A DNA stretch of 64,000 nt from Mycolicibacterium porcinum (lineage in GTDB: Bacteria > Actinomycetota > Actinomycetes > Mycobacteriales > Mycobacteriaceae): contig MVIG01000011.1 of NCBI GenBank assembly GCA_002086835.1, forward strand, positions 1-64,000. The letters are read 5' to 3'. How positions within the stretch are numbered: position 1 is the stretch's first letter; each line of letters opens with the position of its first letter. The notes beneath the pieces are model-generated. The model saw nothing but the letters and a program-made list of their open reading frames with translations, searched no databases and had not been told where the DNA came from. Below, one piece after another: positions 16,835-28,460 of this stretch. The translations under genes were made by a program, and so were the position numbers.

Positions 16835-18478
16835 GTGAGCACATTCCGCCGGTACGCCGGTAAGGCGGTCAGCAAGGTTCTGGGCCTGCCGCCGCATGAG
16901 ACCGACTACACCGTGCAGCACGGGCTGCGGGTACCGATGCGCGACGGCGTCGAGCTGGTCGCCGACCACTACGCACCCGTCACCGACCGTCCTGCCGGCA
17001 CGCTGCTGGTGCGCGGACCGTACGGCCGCCGCTTCCCGTTCTCACCGGTGTTCGCGCAGGTGTATGCGGCGCGTGGTTATCACGTGGTGTTCCAGAGTGT
17101 GCGCGGCACGTTCGGGTCCGGCGGGCAGTTCACCCCGATGGTTCACGAGATGGACGACGGCGCCGACACCGTGGCCTGGTTGCGGGACCAGCCCTGGTTC
17201 ACCGGTTCCTTCGCCACGGTGGGACTGTCGTACCTCGGCTTCACCCAATGGGCACTGTTGGCCGATCCGCCGCCGGAGATGAAAGCAGCCGTGATCACCG
17301 TCGGCCCGCACGATTTCAGCGAATCCGCCTGGGGCTCAGGTTCATTCACGCTCAACGACTTTCTGGGCTGGAGCGCGATGGTGGCACGCCAGGAGGATCC
17401 CGGTCTGGTGGCCGCGCTGACCCGCCAGCTGCGCGGGCCGGCCGAGCTGGCCAAGGCCACCGCGGGCTTGCCGATGGGTGCCGCCGGCCGCAGGCTCCTG
17501 GGTGCCGGCGCCCCCTGGTTCGAATCCTGGCTGGAGCACCCCGAGCGCGATGACCCGTTCTGGGACCTGCTGCGGTTCGACGAAGCACTGCAGCACGTCG
17601 AGGTGCCCATCCTGTTGCTCAGCGGCTGGCAGGACCTTTTCCTGGACCAGACGCTCGAGCAGTACCAACAGCTGCACCGGCGCAATGTCCCCGTGGCGTT
17701 GACCGTCGGGCCGTGGACCCATACGCAGCTGCTGACCAAGGGGCTCACGACCGTGGTCGGCGAATCCCTGGAATGGCTGGGTGCCCACCTGGCGGGCGAG
17801 GGCGAGACCGACCGCAGCACCGTCCGGATCCATGTCAACGGCCACGGCTGGGTCGAGATGGCCGACTGGCCCCCGGCCATGCCCGAACACGAGTTGTTCC
17901 TGCAGCCGGGCGGTCGGCTGGCCCCGACCGCGCCCTCACAGGACGCACCGGGCTCCTCATTCGTCTACCACCCCGCCGACCCCACCCCCACCGTAGGCGG
18001 CCGGCTGTTGGCCGCTGCCGGCGGCTACCGTGACGACACCAAGCTGGCCCGCCGCCGGGACGTCCTGACGTTCGACGGGGACCCGCTGCCCGCCGACCTG
18101 TACCTCGCCGGCAACCCGGTCGTCGAACTGGCCCACAGCTGCGACAACCCCCATCACGACATCTTCGTCCGGATCAGCGAGGTGGACGCGAAAGGCCGGT
18201 CCCGCAACGTATCCGACGGATTCCGCCGGTTGAACGGTCACACCGGACCGGTGCGCCTCGAGCTCGATGCCGTCGCGCACCGCTTCTCGGCGGGTTCCCG
18301 GATCCGGGTGCTGATCGCCGGTGGTTCACATCCGCGGTTCGCCCGGAATCTGGGCACGGGCGAACCACCGATCTCCGGCTCTCTGCTGGTGCGCGCCACC
18401 CATACCGTGCATCACGGGGAGGGTGGTCTGTCGCGGGTGATCCTGCCTGCCGGACCGGTGCCGCCGTCAGCCGACTGA
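16835..18478 (+). CDS. CocE/NonD-family hydrolase (X-Pro dipeptidyl-peptidase-like)
   Basis: A 547-residue serine hydrolase with an alpha/beta-hydrolase domain (MRDGVELVADHYAP, QSVRGTFGSGG, nucleophile elbow GLSYLGF) and a C-terminal jelly-roll domain of the PepX_C type, as in cocaine esterase. It probably acts on acyl esters or amides. It starts with GTG 26 bp after the DUF3558 gene and may be cotranscribed with it. Its 3' end overlaps the convergent DUF1802 gene by 12 bp. Confidence 0.87.
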   Translation: MSTFRRYAGKAVSKVLGLPPHETDYTVQHGLRVPMRDGVELVADHYAPVTDRPAGTLLVRGPYGRRFPFSPVFAQVYAARGYHVVFQSVRGTFGSGGQFTPMVHEMDDGADTVAWLRDQPWFTGSFATVGLSYLGFTQWALLADPPPEMKAAVITVGPHDFSESAWGSGSFTLNDFLGWSAMVARQEDPGLVAALTRQLRGPAELAKATAGLPMGAAGRRLLGAGAPWFESWLEHPERDDPFWDLLRFDEALQHVEVPILLLSGWQDLFLDQTLEQYQQLHRRNVPVALTVGPWTHTQLLTKGLTTVVGESLEWLGAHLAGEGETDRSTVRIHVNGHGWVEMADWPPAMPEHELFLQPGGRLAPTAPSQDAPGSSFVYHPADPTPTVGGRLLAAAGGYRDDTKLARRRDVLTFDGDPLPADLYLAGNPVVELAHSCDNPHHDIFVRISEVDAKGRSRNVSDGFRRLNGHTGPVRLELDAVAHRFSAGSRIRVLIAGGSHPRFARNLGTGEPPISGSLLVRATHTVHHGEGGLSRVILPAGPVPPSAD

Positions 18479-19015
18479 CCGGCGCACCCGCTCGGCGATG
18501 TCGCGCAGCGCGGCAAGCTCGTGTACCGGTGCGCCCGCCGGGGCCTGCACGGGCAGCTCGACCCAACTCTTGCACCCGGCGTAATCGGGGATGCGAGGTA
18601 ACCGGCCGACTTCCCGCAGCGGGGCGGCCTGGACGACCAGCACCGTGAGCCGGTGTTTCGGGCGGAAGTCGATCCGGTCGGCCCGGATGGAATCAGCAGT
18701 CCAGATGTGCAGGTCGGCGATGTCGTCGATCGCCTCGGGGCAGTTGACCTCGACCGCCGCGACGACGGTCGCGCAGGCCCGGATGGTCACCGCATCCTCG
18801 GTGCTGTCCGCCGCTGCCACCTCGAGGAGGTCGCGGTGTTCGGGGCGCACCCGTTCGGCGTGGCTGTGCGCGATGGTCGGAAACAGCACGAATTCCGGTG
18901 CGGCGACCGAGAACCGCTTCTCGTGGACGCCGCCCTTGCGCAGCAGCACGGTCTGACGGCCGTCGAGCAGCGCATGCACAGCCGCGCTCCACTCCTTGAG
19001 CGCGGGTTGGCTCAC
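18467..19015 (-). CDS. DUF1802 family protein
   Basis: A 182-residue cytosolic protein beginning PALKEWSAAVHALLDGRQTVLLRKGGVHEKRF and containing FVLFPTIAHSH, both hallmarks of DUF1802. The family has no assigned function. The GTG start overlaps the upstream DUF2277 stop (GTGA), so the two are cotranscribed. Confidence 0.85.
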   Translation of the reverse strand: MSQPALKEWSAAVHALLDGRQTVLLRKGGVHEKRFSVAAPEFVLFPTIAHSHAERVRPEHRDLLEVAAADSTEDAVTIRACATVVAAVEVNCPEAIDDIADLHIWTADSIRADRIDFRPKHRLTVLVVQAAPLREVGRLPRIPDYAGCKSWVELPVQAPAGAPVHELAALRDIAERVRRSVG

Positions 19016-19278
19016 TGAGCCGCCAGCCGGGCCCGCACCTCTGGACGACGCAGCGGCGGAACGGTCTTGGGCGGTTGCCTGCGCGGCGCCAGCCCGTGGA
19101 GCAACCGGGTGGTCGTGGCGGTGACCTCGGCGACGGCAGCCTCGAACGCCTCGACGTTGACGCCGGCCGGGCGGGTGATCCCGCTGACCTTGCGCACGTA
19201 CTGGCGAGCCGCGGCCTCGATCTCTTCGTCAGTGGCGGCGGGCTCCAGCCCGCGCAACTCGGTGATATTGCGGCACAT
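19012..19278 (-). CDS. DUF2277 family small protein
   Basis: An 88-residue helical protein starting MCRNITELRGLEPAATDEEIEAAARQYVRKVSG, the conserved block of DUF2277, which often sits near DUF1802 or DNA-metabolism genes. Function is unknown. The ATG at 19278 is preceded by TATCGT (19285-19290) with exactly 6 bases between and no Shine-Dalgarno, indicating a leaderless transcript. This supports the short start over the upstream extension. Confidence 0.82.
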   Translation of the reverse strand: MCRNITELRGLEPAATDEEIEAAARQYVRKVSGITRPAGVNVEAFEAAVAEVTATTTRLLHGLAPRRQPPKTVPPLRRPEVRARLAAQ

Positions 19279-19284
19279 GACACC

Positions 19285-19315
19285 ACGATAGGCGGTAGAT
19301 GTCACCAGATAGATT
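19285..19315. promoter_or_regulatory. Back-to-back leaderless promoters (DUF2277 and echA16)
   Basis: The 43-bp divergent gap carries TATCGT on the minus strand, 6 bases before the DUF2277 ATG, and TAGATT at 19310-19315 on the plus strand, 6 bases before the echA16 ATG. Both fit TANNNT -10 elements for leaderless mRNAs, and neither gene has a ribosome binding site. Each promoter's -35 region would fall over the other promoter or gene, so the two must interfere with each other. Confidence 0.6.
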
Positions 19316-19321
19316 GATCGC

Positions 19322-20077
19322 ATGAGTGATGACGTCCTGCTGATCGACACCACCGACCGAGTTCGTACCCTGACGCTGAACCGGTCTCAGTCGCGCAATG
19401 CGCTCTCGACGCAGTTGCGCACCCAGTTCTACGCTGCGCTACGGGCCGCGCAGGCCGACGATGACGTCGACGTCGTCATCCTCACCGGCGCCGATCCGGT
19501 GTTCTGCGCGGGCCTGGACCTCAAGGAACTCGGCGACACCACCGAATTGCCCGACATCTCCCCCAAATGGCCGGCCATGAGCAAACCGGTGATCGGGGCC
19601 ATCAACGGCGCGGCGGTCACCGGCGGCCTGGAGCTGGCGCTGTACTGCGACATCCTGATCGCCTCCGAGCATGCGAAGTTCGCCGACACCCACGCCCGTG
19701 TCGGGCTGCTGCCGACCTGGGGCCTGAGCGTGCGGCTACCGCAGAAGGTCGGTGTGGGCCTGGCCCGCCGGATGAGCCTGACCGGCGACTACCTCTCGGC
19801 CGCGGAGGCACTGCGAGCCGGCCTGGTCACCGAGGTGGTCCCCCACGATGAGCTGCTGCCCACCGCCCGCAAGGTCGCGGCCTCGATCGTCGCCAACAAT
19901 CAGGCCGCCGTCCGAGCACTGCTGGCCTCGTATCACCGCATCGACGAATCGCAGACGAATCAGGGCCTGTGGATCGAAGCAGCCTCGGCCCGCGAGTGGA
20001 TGGCGACGGCGACCGGTGACGACATCGCGGCCAGCCGCAACTCGGTGATCGAGCGCGGACGCGCCCAGGTGCGCTGA
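19322..20077 (+). CDS. echA16: Enoyl-CoA hydratase/isomerase family protein (EchA16-like)
   Basis: A 251-residue crotonase-fold protein. It contains LTGADPVFCAGLDLKEL (oxyanion-hole segment), GAINGAAVTGGLELALYCD and a C-terminal trimerisation helix. The first glutamate position of classical hydratases is not obviously kept, so isomerase or other crotonase chemistry is possible. The symbol follows its position (M. tuberculosis echA16 lies upstream of dinF). It is likely translated from a leaderless message. Confidence 0.8.
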   Translation: MSDDVLLIDTTDRVRTLTLNRSQSRNALSTQLRTQFYAALRAAQADDDVDVVILTGADPVFCAGLDLKELGDTTELPDISPKWPAMSKPVIGAINGAAVTGGLELALYCDILIASEHAKFADTHARVGLLPTWGLSVRLPQKVGVGLARRMSLTGDYLSAAEALRAGLVTEVVPHDELLPTARKVAASIVANNQAAVRALLASYHRIDESQTNQGLWIEAASAREWMATATGDDIAASRNSVIERGRAQVR

Positions 20078-20099
20078 CGCCACAGGCCGGCGGGGCGAC

Positions 20100-20543
20100 T
20101 CACTCGACGAGCCAGCCCCTCCCGGTCTGGTCGGCCGCGAGTTCCTCGACGCTCATTCCATCCACGAGCCGGTCGAGCGCACCGATCATCGTCTCGCATT
20201 CGCGCGCGGGGTGGTCTTTCGGGCAGCGCAGCGCATGAGCCAGAAACTGTTGCGCCCCTTGCGCTTGCGCGATGACCAGGTCCAATGCGGCGATCTGCTG
20301 GCGCACCGTCTCGCGCCACTGCTCGCTCGGCGCGTCCAGCACCGCGGCCGCGGTGTCGAGCGGAAGACCCAACCGATTCACGATCTTGAGCAAGGCGAGC
20401 CGGCGAAGCTCCTCGGCACCGTACATCCGCTTGCCGGCCTGCCGCACCCGCGGCGACACCAATCCCCTTTCGTCGTAGTACCGCAACGCCGACGGGCTCA
20501 TCTGCAACCGCGCGGCGGCCTCGCCGATCGGGATCACGTCCAT
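20100..20543 (-). CDS. MerR-family transcriptional regulator
   Basis: A 147-residue MerR regulator with the N-terminal winged helix IGEAAARLQMSPSALRYYDERGLVSP and a coiled-coil dimerisation helix, then a C-terminal segment with one Cys (RCPKDHPARECE) that might sense a ligand or metal. It is divergent from a methyltransferase gene. The ATG at 20543 is reported, but a GTG at 20537 has the better-placed GAGGG ribosome binding site and may be the true start. Confidence 0.85.
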   Translation of the reverse strand: MDVIPIGEAAARLQMSPSALRYYDERGLVSPRVRQAGKRMYGAEELRRLALLKIVNRLGLPLDTAAAVLDAPSEQWRETVRQQIAALDLVIAQAQGAQQFLAHALRCPKDHPARECETMIGALDRLVDGMSVEELAADQTGRGWLVE

Positions 20544-20556
20544 GCCCTCATTTGAC

Positions 20557-20572
20557 TTCAACCCGGCTTGAA
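20557..20572. promoter_or_regulatory. Candidate MerR operator
   Basis: TTCAA (20557-20561) and TTGAA (20568-20572) form an inverted repeat with a 6-bp CCCGGC centre in the 45-bp gap between the MerR gene and the divergent methyltransferase. Position and symmetry fit a MerR operator, but no matching -35/-10 pair with the long MerR spacer was found. Confidence 0.4.
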
Positions 20573-20588
20573 CCGGCAAGGTCTACCT

Positions 20589-21200
20589 ATGAGCGCCACG
20601 CGTGCGATCAATCACCATGCCGATCACCCCGGGTTCGCGGGGGTCACCGGGGTGTTGTGCGGGCTGGCCTTCCTCGTGGTGGGCCGGGCAAAGGCGAGAT
20701 TGGCCGCCGAGGTCGCGCAGGTCTCCACCGACGATCACGTCGTCGATGTCGGGTGCGGACCGGGCACCGCGGCCCGACTGGCCGCCCGCCGCGGCGCGCG
20801 AGTGACCGGCGTCGACCCCTCGTCCCCCATGTTGCGCATCGCACGCCTGGTCACACCGCAGCGTGCGCCGATCACGTGGGGCGAGGGCACCGCCGAAGCC
20901 CTGCCGGTGACCGACGGGTCGGCGACCGTGGTGTGGGCACTGGCCACGGTGCACCACTGGCAGGACGTCGACAAGGCGGTTGCCGAGGCCCGCCGTGTGC
21001 TGGCACCAGGCGGGCAGTTGATCGCGATCGAACGCCAATCACCCGACGGCGCCACCGGATTGGCCGGCCACGGCTGGACGCGGGAGCAGGCCGAGTCGTT
21101 CGGTGCGTTGTGCCGAGACGCGGGATTCGACGACGTGTCCGTGGCCGCACACGGTGCCGGCAAGCGAGCCGGCTGGGTGGTCAGCGCAATACGGCGGTAG
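20589..21200 (+). CDS. Class I SAM-dependent methyltransferase
   Basis: A 203-residue methyltransferase with motif I VVDVGCGPGTAARLAARRGARVTGVD, an acidic motif II region and VLAPGGQLIAIE near the end of the Rossmann core. The N-terminal hydrophobic stretch (GVTGVLCGLAFLVVG) precedes it. The substrate is unknown, and it is probably regulated by the divergent MerR protein. The ATG at 20589 follows a weak AAGG site. An upstream TTG lies inside the presumed operator and is disfavoured. Confidence 0.83.
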   Translation: MSATRAINHHADHPGFAGVTGVLCGLAFLVVGRAKARLAAEVAQVSTDDHVVDVGCGPGTAARLAARRGARVTGVDPSSPMLRIARLVTPQRAPITWGEGTAEALPVTDGSATVVWALATVHHWQDVDKAVAEARRVLAPGGQLIAIERQSPDGATGLAGHGWTREQAESFGALCRDAGFDDVSVAAHGAGKRAGWVVSAIRR

Positions 21201-21211
21201 CTCGCGCGGCA

Positions 21212-21276
21212 TGAGCGTGCGCAGAATGTCGACGCTGCAGGGCGTGTCGGGGCGCAGACACGCACGCTCGCGGTGC
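21212..21276 (-). repeat. 65-bp dispersed intergenic repeat, copy 1
   Basis: Read on the minus strand, this element matches copy 2 (36960-37024, plus strand) without gaps at 52 of 65 positions. That includes an identical 23-bp block (21254-21276 vs 36960-36982) and an identical 10-bp block (21241-21250 vs 36986-36995). Its ends form a perfect 9-bp inverted repeat, GAGCGTGCG (21213-21221) and CGCACGCTC (21261-21269). It fills the gap between the convergent methyltransferase and MATE genes, where it could also serve as a terminator. Confidence 0.75.
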
Positions 21277-21280
21277 GACT

Positions 21281-22615
21281 CTAGGCGGTTCCCGGCACCA
21301 GCCAACGACCCGAGAACGCGCGCCAGCCGACGAAGATCAGCCGCAGCACCATGAACGTGCTCAGCCCCGACCAGATGCCGAACAATCCCCAGCCGTAGAT
21401 CAGAGACAGCCAGATCAGCGGCAGGAAGCCCACGAGCGCGCTGATCAGGGTGGCGTTGCGCATGAACTTCGCATCGCCTGCGCCCAGCAGTACACCGTCG
21501 AGCGCGAAGACGATTCCGGCCACGGGCAGTTGGGCCACCATGAACCACCACGGCACCCCGATGGCGGCCAGCACCGATGCGTCGTCGGTGAACACCGACG
21601 GCAGCACCGACGAGCCGACGGCGAACACCACGGCCAGCACGACCCCGGCGAGGGTGGAGAACAGGGTCACCCGCCAGGCGACGCTCTTGGCATGCACGAG
21701 CTCTCCGGCTCCCAGCGCCGCACCCACCAGTGACTGTGCGGCGATGGCGAGTGAATCCAGCACCAGCGCAAGGAAACTCCACACCTGCAGCACGACCTGA
21801 TGCGCAGCGACGGAGGCCGCGCCGAATCGCGCCGCCACCGCTCCCGCGGACAGGAAACAGGCTTGGAACGCCAGGGATCGCATCAGCAGGTCACGGGCCA
21901 TGGTCAACTGCGCCCGCAGAATCGCGGGCTGGACTCGCAGCGCAGCTTTCTCGATCACCAGCGCACGCAGAAACAGCAGGGCCGCCACCCACTGGCCCAC
22001 GAGGTTCGCCACCGCCGACCCGGCCAGCTCCAAGCGGGGCAGCCCCAGCCAGCCGTACACCAGCAGCGGGCACAGCACCGCGGACACCGCGAACCCGAAC
22101 ACCACGTACCGCAGCGGGCGGGCGGTGTCCTGCACGCCACGCATCCAGCCGTTGCCTGCCAGCGACACCAGGATCGCCGGAGCGGCCAGGATCGCGATGC
22201 GCAGCCATGGCAGCGCGGCATCGGCGATGTCGGCATGTCCGGCGATCGCGGCCAGCAGCGGCACCGCCGCGGCTTGCACCACCACGATGATGAGCAGCCC
22301 GAGCCCGAGCGCCAGCCAGGTGGCCTGCACGCCTTCGCCCACCGCCGACTTGCGGTCGCCCGCCCCGAACAGCCGCGCCGAGCGCGACGTGGTGCCGTAG
22401 GACAGGAACGTCCCCTGGGAGTTGACCAGGCCCAGGATCAGGCCGCCGATGGCCAGGCCGGCGAGGCTCAGCGCACCGAGACGGCCGACGATCGCGATGT
22501 CGAACAGCAGGTAGATGGGTTCGGCCGCCAAGACCCCCAGCGCCGGCAGCGCCAGGCCGGCGATGCGACGGGTGGTGGCCGGCGCGACCGGGATGTCGCC
22601 TTCCGGCTCAACCAT
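21281..22615 (-). CDS. dinF: MATE-family efflux transporter (DinF)
   Basis: A 444-residue inner-membrane antiporter with about 12 hydrophobic helices in two related halves, starting MVEPEGDIPVAPATTRRIAGLALPALG. MATE proteins export cationic drugs or organic solutes in exchange for H+ or Na+. The substrate is unknown. The ATG at 22615 is 2 bp after the nrnA stop, placing dinF last in the rimP-nusA-infB-rbfA-nrnA operon, as in M. tuberculosis (Rv2836c). Confidence 0.9.
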   Translation of the reverse strand: MVEPEGDIPVAPATTRRIAGLALPALGVLAAEPIYLLFDIAIVGRLGALSLAGLAIGGLILGLVNSQGTFLSYGTTSRSARLFGAGDRKSAVGEGVQATWLALGLGLLIIVVVQAAAVPLLAAIAGHADIADAALPWLRIAILAAPAILVSLAGNGWMRGVQDTARPLRYVVFGFAVSAVLCPLLVYGWLGLPRLELAGSAVANLVGQWVAALLFLRALVIEKAALRVQPAILRAQLTMARDLLMRSLAFQACFLSAGAVAARFGAASVAAHQVVLQVWSFLALVLDSLAIAAQSLVGAALGAGELVHAKSVAWRVTLFSTLAGVVLAVVFAVGSSVLPSVFTDDASVLAAIGVPWWFMVAQLPVAGIVFALDGVLLGAGDAKFMRNATLISALVGFLPLIWLSLIYGWGLFGIWSGLSTFMVLRLIFVGWRAFSGRWLVPGTA

Positions 22616-22617
22616 GG

Positions 22618-24118
<1,501 letters not shown>

Positions 24119-24121
24119 CGG

Positions 24122-26923
24122 TTATGTACGCACCTTCTCGACGAGTTCGTACGTCTCGATGACGTCGCCTTCCTTGATGTCGGAGTAGGTCAGCGTCAGA
24201 CCGCACTCGTAGCCCTCGCGCACCTCGGTGGCGTCGTCCTTCTCACGCTTGAGCGAGGACACCGTGAGGTTCTGCGCGACCACCGTGTTGTCACGCAGCA
24301 GTCGGGCCTTGGCGTTGCGGCGCATGATGCCCGAGGTGACCAGGCAGCCTGCGATGTTGCCGACCTTGGACGACCGGAAAATCGCCCGGATCTCGGCGCG
24401 GCCGAGCTCCTTCTCCTCGTACACCGGCTTGAGCATGCCCTTGAGGGCCTTCTCGATCTCGTCGATCGCCTGGTAGATCACCGAGTAGTACCGGATCTCC
24501 ACACCCTCGCGGTTGGCCAGCTCGGTCGCCTTGCCCTCGGCACGGACGTTGAACCCGATGATGATCGCGTCCGAGGCCGACGCCAGGTTGACGTTGGTCT
24601 CGGTGACGCCACCGACACCGCGGTCGATGACCCGCAGCTCCACTTCGTCGTCGATCTCGATGCCCATCAAGGCTTCCTCGAGGGCTTCGACCGTACCGGC
24701 GTTGTCGCCCTTGAGGATCAGGTTCAGCTGGCTGGTTTCCTTCAGCGCCGAATCCAGGTCTTCCAGGCTGATCCGCTTGCGGCTGCGCGCGGCCAGGGCA
24801 TTGCGCTTGCGCGCGCTGCGCCGGTCGGCGATCTGACGGGCGATGCGGTCCTCGTCGACAACCAGGAAGTTGTCACCGGCACCCGGCACCGACGTGAAGC
24901 CGATGACCTGGACCGGACGCGAGGGCAGCGCCTCTTCGACGTCGTCGCCGTGCTCGTCGACCATGCGGCGGACGCGGCCATAGGCATCGCCGGCCACCAC
25001 CGAGTCGCCGACCCGCAGCGTGCCGCGCTGGATGAGCACGGTGGCCACCGGGCCGCGACCGCGGTCCAGGTGCGCCTCGATCGCCACACCCTGGGCCTCC
25101 ATGTCGGGGTTCGCCCGCAGGTCCAGAGCCGCGTCGGCGGTCAGCACGACCGCTTCCAGCAGTGCCTCGATGTTCGTACCCTGCTTGGCGGAGATGTCGA
25201 CGAACATGGTGTCGCCGCCGTAGTCCTCGGCCACCAGGTTGTACTCGGTCAGCTGCGCCCGGATCTTGGCCGGGTCGGCGCCTTCCTTGTCGATCTTGTT
25301 GACCGCCACCACGATCGGCACGTCAGCGGCCTGCGCGTGGTTGATGGCCTCCACCGTCTGCGGCATGACGCCGTCGTCTGCCGCGACCACCAGGATCGCG
25401 ATGTCGGTGGCCTTCGCGCCACGGGCACGCATGGCGGTGAACGCCTCGTGACCCGGGGTGTCGATGAAGGTGATCGGCCGGACGGTGCCATCCAGATCGA
25501 CCTCGACCTGGTAGGCGCCGATGTGCTGGGTGATGCCACCGGCCTCGCCCTCGCGGACGCTGGCGTTCCGGATGGTGTCCAGCAGTCGGGTCTTGCCGTG
25601 GTCGACGTGACCCATGACGGTGACCACCGGCGGGCGGACCTCGAGGTCCTCCTCGCCGCCCTCGTCCTCGCCGTAGGTGAGGTCGAAGGACTCCAGCAGC
25701 TCGCGGTCCTCGTCCTCGGGCGAGACGACCTGCACCTTGAAGTTCATCTCGCTGCCGAGCAGCTCCAGGGTGTCGTCACCGACCGACTGGGTCGCGGTGA
25801 CCATCTCACCGAGGTTGAACAGCGCCTGGACCAGTGCGGCCGGGTTGGCGTCGATCTTCTCGGCGAAGTCGCTCAGCGATGCGCCGCGGGCCAGCCGGAT
25901 GGTCTCGCCGTTGCCCTTGGGCAACCGCACACCACCGACGACCGGCGCCTGCATGTTCTCGTATTCGGCGCGTTTCGCCCGCTTCGACTTACGACCGCGC
26001 TTGGGGGCACCGCCGGGACGACCGAACGCACCCGCCGCGCCACCGCGCTGACCGGGACGACCGCCGCCACCACCGGGACGACCCCGGAAGCCGCCGGCAG
26101 CCGCACCGCCTGCGCCACCGCCGCCACCGGCACCGCCGCCGCGGTAGTTACCGCCGCCGCCACCGCCGGGACGACCGCCGCCACCGGCACCGCCGGGACG
26201 GGGGCCACCGCCGGGACGCGGGCCGGGGCGGGGGCCGCCACGGCCGGGAGCACCGGCACCTGCCGGTCGCGGCGGCATGTTGCCGGGCGACGGACGCGGG
26301 CCACCGCCGGGACGCGGGGCACCCGGCCGCGGCTGCGGACGCGGGATGGGCCGCTCGACGGGCTGCTGCGAGGAGAACGGGTTGTTGCCGACCCGCGGAG
26401 CACGCGGGGCAGGCTTGGGGGCGCCGGATGCCGGGCCCGGACGCGGGCCGGGCGTGGCACCGGGAGTAGGCCGGGGACCGGGCGTTGCACCCGGAGTCGG
26501 CGCTGCCGGGGCGCTGGGCGCAGCGGCAGCCGGTGCACTCGGTGCGGCCGGCGGCTGCGGAGCCGCGGGCTTGGGTGCCGCGGGCCGCGGGGCGGCCGGA
26601 GCGGCCTCGGCGGCCGGAGCCTTCGGTTCGGCGGCCGGAGCCGCAGGTGCGGCGGGCTTGGCCGGAGCCGGCTTGGGCGCACCGGGCTTGGGCGCCGCAG
26701 GTGCGGCACCAGAGGCGCCCTGCGGGCGCGGCTTGTCTTCGGGCTTCTTACCGCCGGCCTTTGCGCCGAACGATTCGCGCAGCCGACGCGCGACCGGCGC
26801 CTCCACGGTGGAGGACGCCGACTTGACGAACTCGCCCTGCTCCTTGAGCTTGGCTAAGAGTTCCTTGCTGGTGACACCGAGTTCCTTCGCCAACTCGTGT
26901 ACACGGGCCTTACCTGCTGCCAC
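24122..26923 (-). CDS. infB: Translation initiation factor IF-2
   Basis: A GTPase that delivers fMet-tRNA to the 30S subunit. The 933 residues include an N-terminal IF2 helix domain (about 1-55), a roughly 270-residue low-complexity region rich in Pro, Ala and then Gly with RGG-like repeats, and the G domain ([22 protein letters not shown]) with the IF2 beta-barrels and C-terminal C2 domain. It starts with GTG behind a GAGGAG site. The long GC-biased linker creates a large antisense open frame that is not a gene. Confidence 0.97.
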   Translation of the reverse strand: MAAGKARVHELAKELGVTSKELLAKLKEQGEFVKSASSTVEAPVARRLRESFGAKAGGKKPEDKPRPQGASGAAPAAPKPGAPKPAPAKPAAPAAPAAEPKAPAAEAAPAAPRPAAPKPAAPQPPAAPSAPAAAAPSAPAAPTPGATPGPRPTPGATPGPRPGPASGAPKPAPRAPRVGNNPFSSQQPVERPIPRPQPRPGAPRPGGGPRPSPGNMPPRPAGAGAPGRGGPRPGPRPGGGPRPGGAGGGGRPGGGGGGNYRGGGAGGGGGAGGAAAGGFRGRPGGGGGRPGQRGGAAGAFGRPGGAPKRGRKSKRAKRAEYENMQAPVVGGVRLPKGNGETIRLARGASLSDFAEKIDANPAALVQALFNLGEMVTATQSVGDDTLELLGSEMNFKVQVVSPEDEDRELLESFDLTYGEDEGGEEDLEVRPPVVTVMGHVDHGKTRLLDTIRNASVREGEAGGITQHIGAYQVEVDLDGTVRPITFIDTPGHEAFTAMRARGAKATDIAILVVAADDGVMPQTVEAINHAQAADVPIVVAVNKIDKEGADPAKIRAQLTEYNLVAEDYGGDTMFVDISAKQGTNIEALLEAVVLTADAALDLRANPDMEAQGVAIEAHLDRGRGPVATVLIQRGTLRVGDSVVAGDAYGRVRRMVDEHGDDVEEALPSRPVQVIGFTSVPGAGDNFLVVDEDRIARQIADRRSARKRNALAARSRKRISLEDLDSALKETSQLNLILKGDNAGTVEALEEALMGIEIDDEVELRVIDRGVGGVTETNVNLASASDAIIIGFNVRAEGKATELANREGVEIRYYSVIYQAIDEIEKALKGMLKPVYEEKELGRAEIRAIFRSSKVGNIAGCLVTSGIMRRNAKARLLRDNTVVAQNLTVSSLKREKDDATEVREGYECGLTLTYSDIKEGDVIETYELVEKVRT

Positions 26924-27002
26924 TACATCTCCTCGTCTGGAGGCAACAGCGGTGGTAGGCGCCGCGCCTCGGGTTTAGCTATGACGCATGGTCATCGGGA
27001 CT

Positions 27003-27380
27003 TCACGGTGTGCTCATGTTCTTCGCTACCTGTTCTGTTGCCGGGGTGCCGGGCCCGTCGAGATCGATGTTCTCGACGTACTCGATCACCGCGGATGTAT
27101 CCGGTGAACCGGTGAGTCGCAACGCTCGGACGAAGGCTCGTCGCTTCACTGCCATCTGCGCGCACTGCTGGTCGGGGTGCAGCCACGCACCACGCCCTGG
27201 CAGGCTTCCCGCGGGGTCAACGGTTACGGAACTCGTCCCGTTCCCGTCGGTCACCGCGACCACTCGGAGCAACTCGGCGGCCAACTCTCGCTTCCGGCAC
27301 CCGACGCAAGTCCGCACTGGTCCGACAGATGTGTCGGAGGTGCTTCGATGCGACAGAGCCGGAGTCTCGCGCTGGATCAC
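27003..27380 (-). CDS. ylxR: YlxR (DUF448) family RNA-binding protein
   Basis: A small 125-residue protein with the family core PVRTCVGCRKRE and PGRGAWLHPDQQC. YlxR folds as a compact RNA/nucleoid-binding domain and is nearly always encoded between nusA and infB, as here. The GTG at 27380 is used. It has no Shine-Dalgarno but TAGACT lies 5 bases upstream, so an internal leaderless start is possible. The C-terminal 30 residues are not conserved. Confidence 0.85.
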   Translation of the reverse strand: MIQRETPALSHRSTSDTSVGPVRTCVGCRKRELAAELLRVVAVTDGNGTSSVTVDPAGSLPGRGAWLHPDQQCAQMAVKRRAFVRALRLTGSPDTSAVIEYVENIDLDGPGTPATEQVAKNMSTP

Positions 27381-27431
27381 GGCTGAGTCTACCGCCCCGA
27401 GGGCTGTGGTCCGAAACGCCGGTCACTACTG

Positions 27432-28460
27432 TCAATCGTGTACCGCCCCGGGCCGGACATCCTGCTCGGGCTGCGGCGCCGCATCGCTGCGGATATCGAT
27501 CCGCCAGCCGGTGAGCCGAGCCGCCAACCTGGCGTTTTGCCCTTCCTTGCCGATCGCCAGCGAGAGCTGGAAGTCCGGCACGATCACCCGCGCCGCGCGC
27601 GCGGCCTCGTCGATCACCGATACCGACACCACCTTGGCCGGTGACAGGGCATTCGCGACGAATCGCGCGGGGTCCTCGTCGTAGTCGATGATGTCGATCT
27701 TCTCGCCGGACAATTCGCTCATCACATTGCGCACTCGCTGGCCCATCGGACCGATACAGGCCCCCTTGGCGTTCAGCCCGGGCACCCGTGAGGCCACCGC
27801 GATCTTGGACCGGTGGCCGGCCTCCCGGGCGACCGCCACGATCTCCACCGATCCGTCGGCGATCTCGGGAACTTCCAGGGAGAACAGCTTGCGGACCAGG
27901 TTCGGATGGGTGCGCGACAGCGTGATCAGCGGCTCGCGGGCGCCCCGGGTGACGCCGACGACGTAGCAGCGCAGCCGGTCGCCGTGCTCGTAGCGCTCCC
28001 CCGGCACCTGCTCGGCGCTGGGGATCACCCCTTCTGATCCCTTGGTCTCGCTGCCCATCCGTACGACGACCAGCCCGCGGGCGTTGGCCCGGGCATCACG
28101 CTGGATCACCCCGGCGACGATGTCGCCCTCGTGGGCCGCGAACTCCCCGTAGGTCTTCTCGTTCTCGGCGTCGCGCAGCCGCTGCAGGATCACCTGCCGG
28201 GCCGTGGTCGCCGCGATGCGGCCGAACCCCTCAGGCGTGTCGTCCCATTCGTGCAGGACGTTGCCGTCGGCGTCGGTCTGACGGGCGATCACCTTGACAA
28301 CACCGGTCTTGCGGTCGATGTCGATCCGGGCGTCGGGCTCATGCCCTTCGGTGTGCCGATACGCAGTCAGCAATGCCGATTTGATGGTCTCGACGACCAC
28401 ATCGACGGTGATGCCTTTGTCCGCTTCGATGGCATGCAGCGCCGCCATGTCGATGTTCAT
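27432..28460 (-). CDS. nusA: Transcription termination/antitermination factor NusA
   Basis: An RNA-polymerase-binding elongation factor of 342 residues with an N-terminal polymerase-binding domain, S1 domain ([13 protein letters not shown]), and tandem KH domains ([28 protein letters not shown], then [24 protein letters not shown]). It lacks the C-terminal acidic repeats of the E. coli protein, as is normal in actinobacteria. The start overlaps the rimP stop by ATGA. Confidence 0.97.
   Translation of the reverse strand: MNIDMAALHAIEADKGITVDVVVETIKSALLTAYRHTEGHEPDARIDIDRKTGVVKVIARQTDADGNVLHEWDDTPEGFGRIAATTARQVILQRLRDAENEKTYGEFAAHEGDIVAGVIQRDARANARGLVVVRMGSETKGSEGVIPSAEQVPGERYEHGDRLRCYVVGVTRGAREPLITLSRTHPNLVRKLFSLEVPEIADGSVEIVAVAREAGHRSKIAVASRVPGLNAKGACIGPMGQRVRNVMSELSGEKIDIIDYDEDPARFVANALSPAKVVSVSVIDEAARAARVIVPDFQLSLAIGKEGQNARLAARLTGWRIDIRSDAAPQPEQDVRPGAVHD

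Noticed and set aside
20557..20590. Typical MerR-type promoter with a 19-bp spacer for the methyltransferase gene
   Set aside because: The inverted repeat is present but no -35/-10 pair with suitable spacing could be placed around it.
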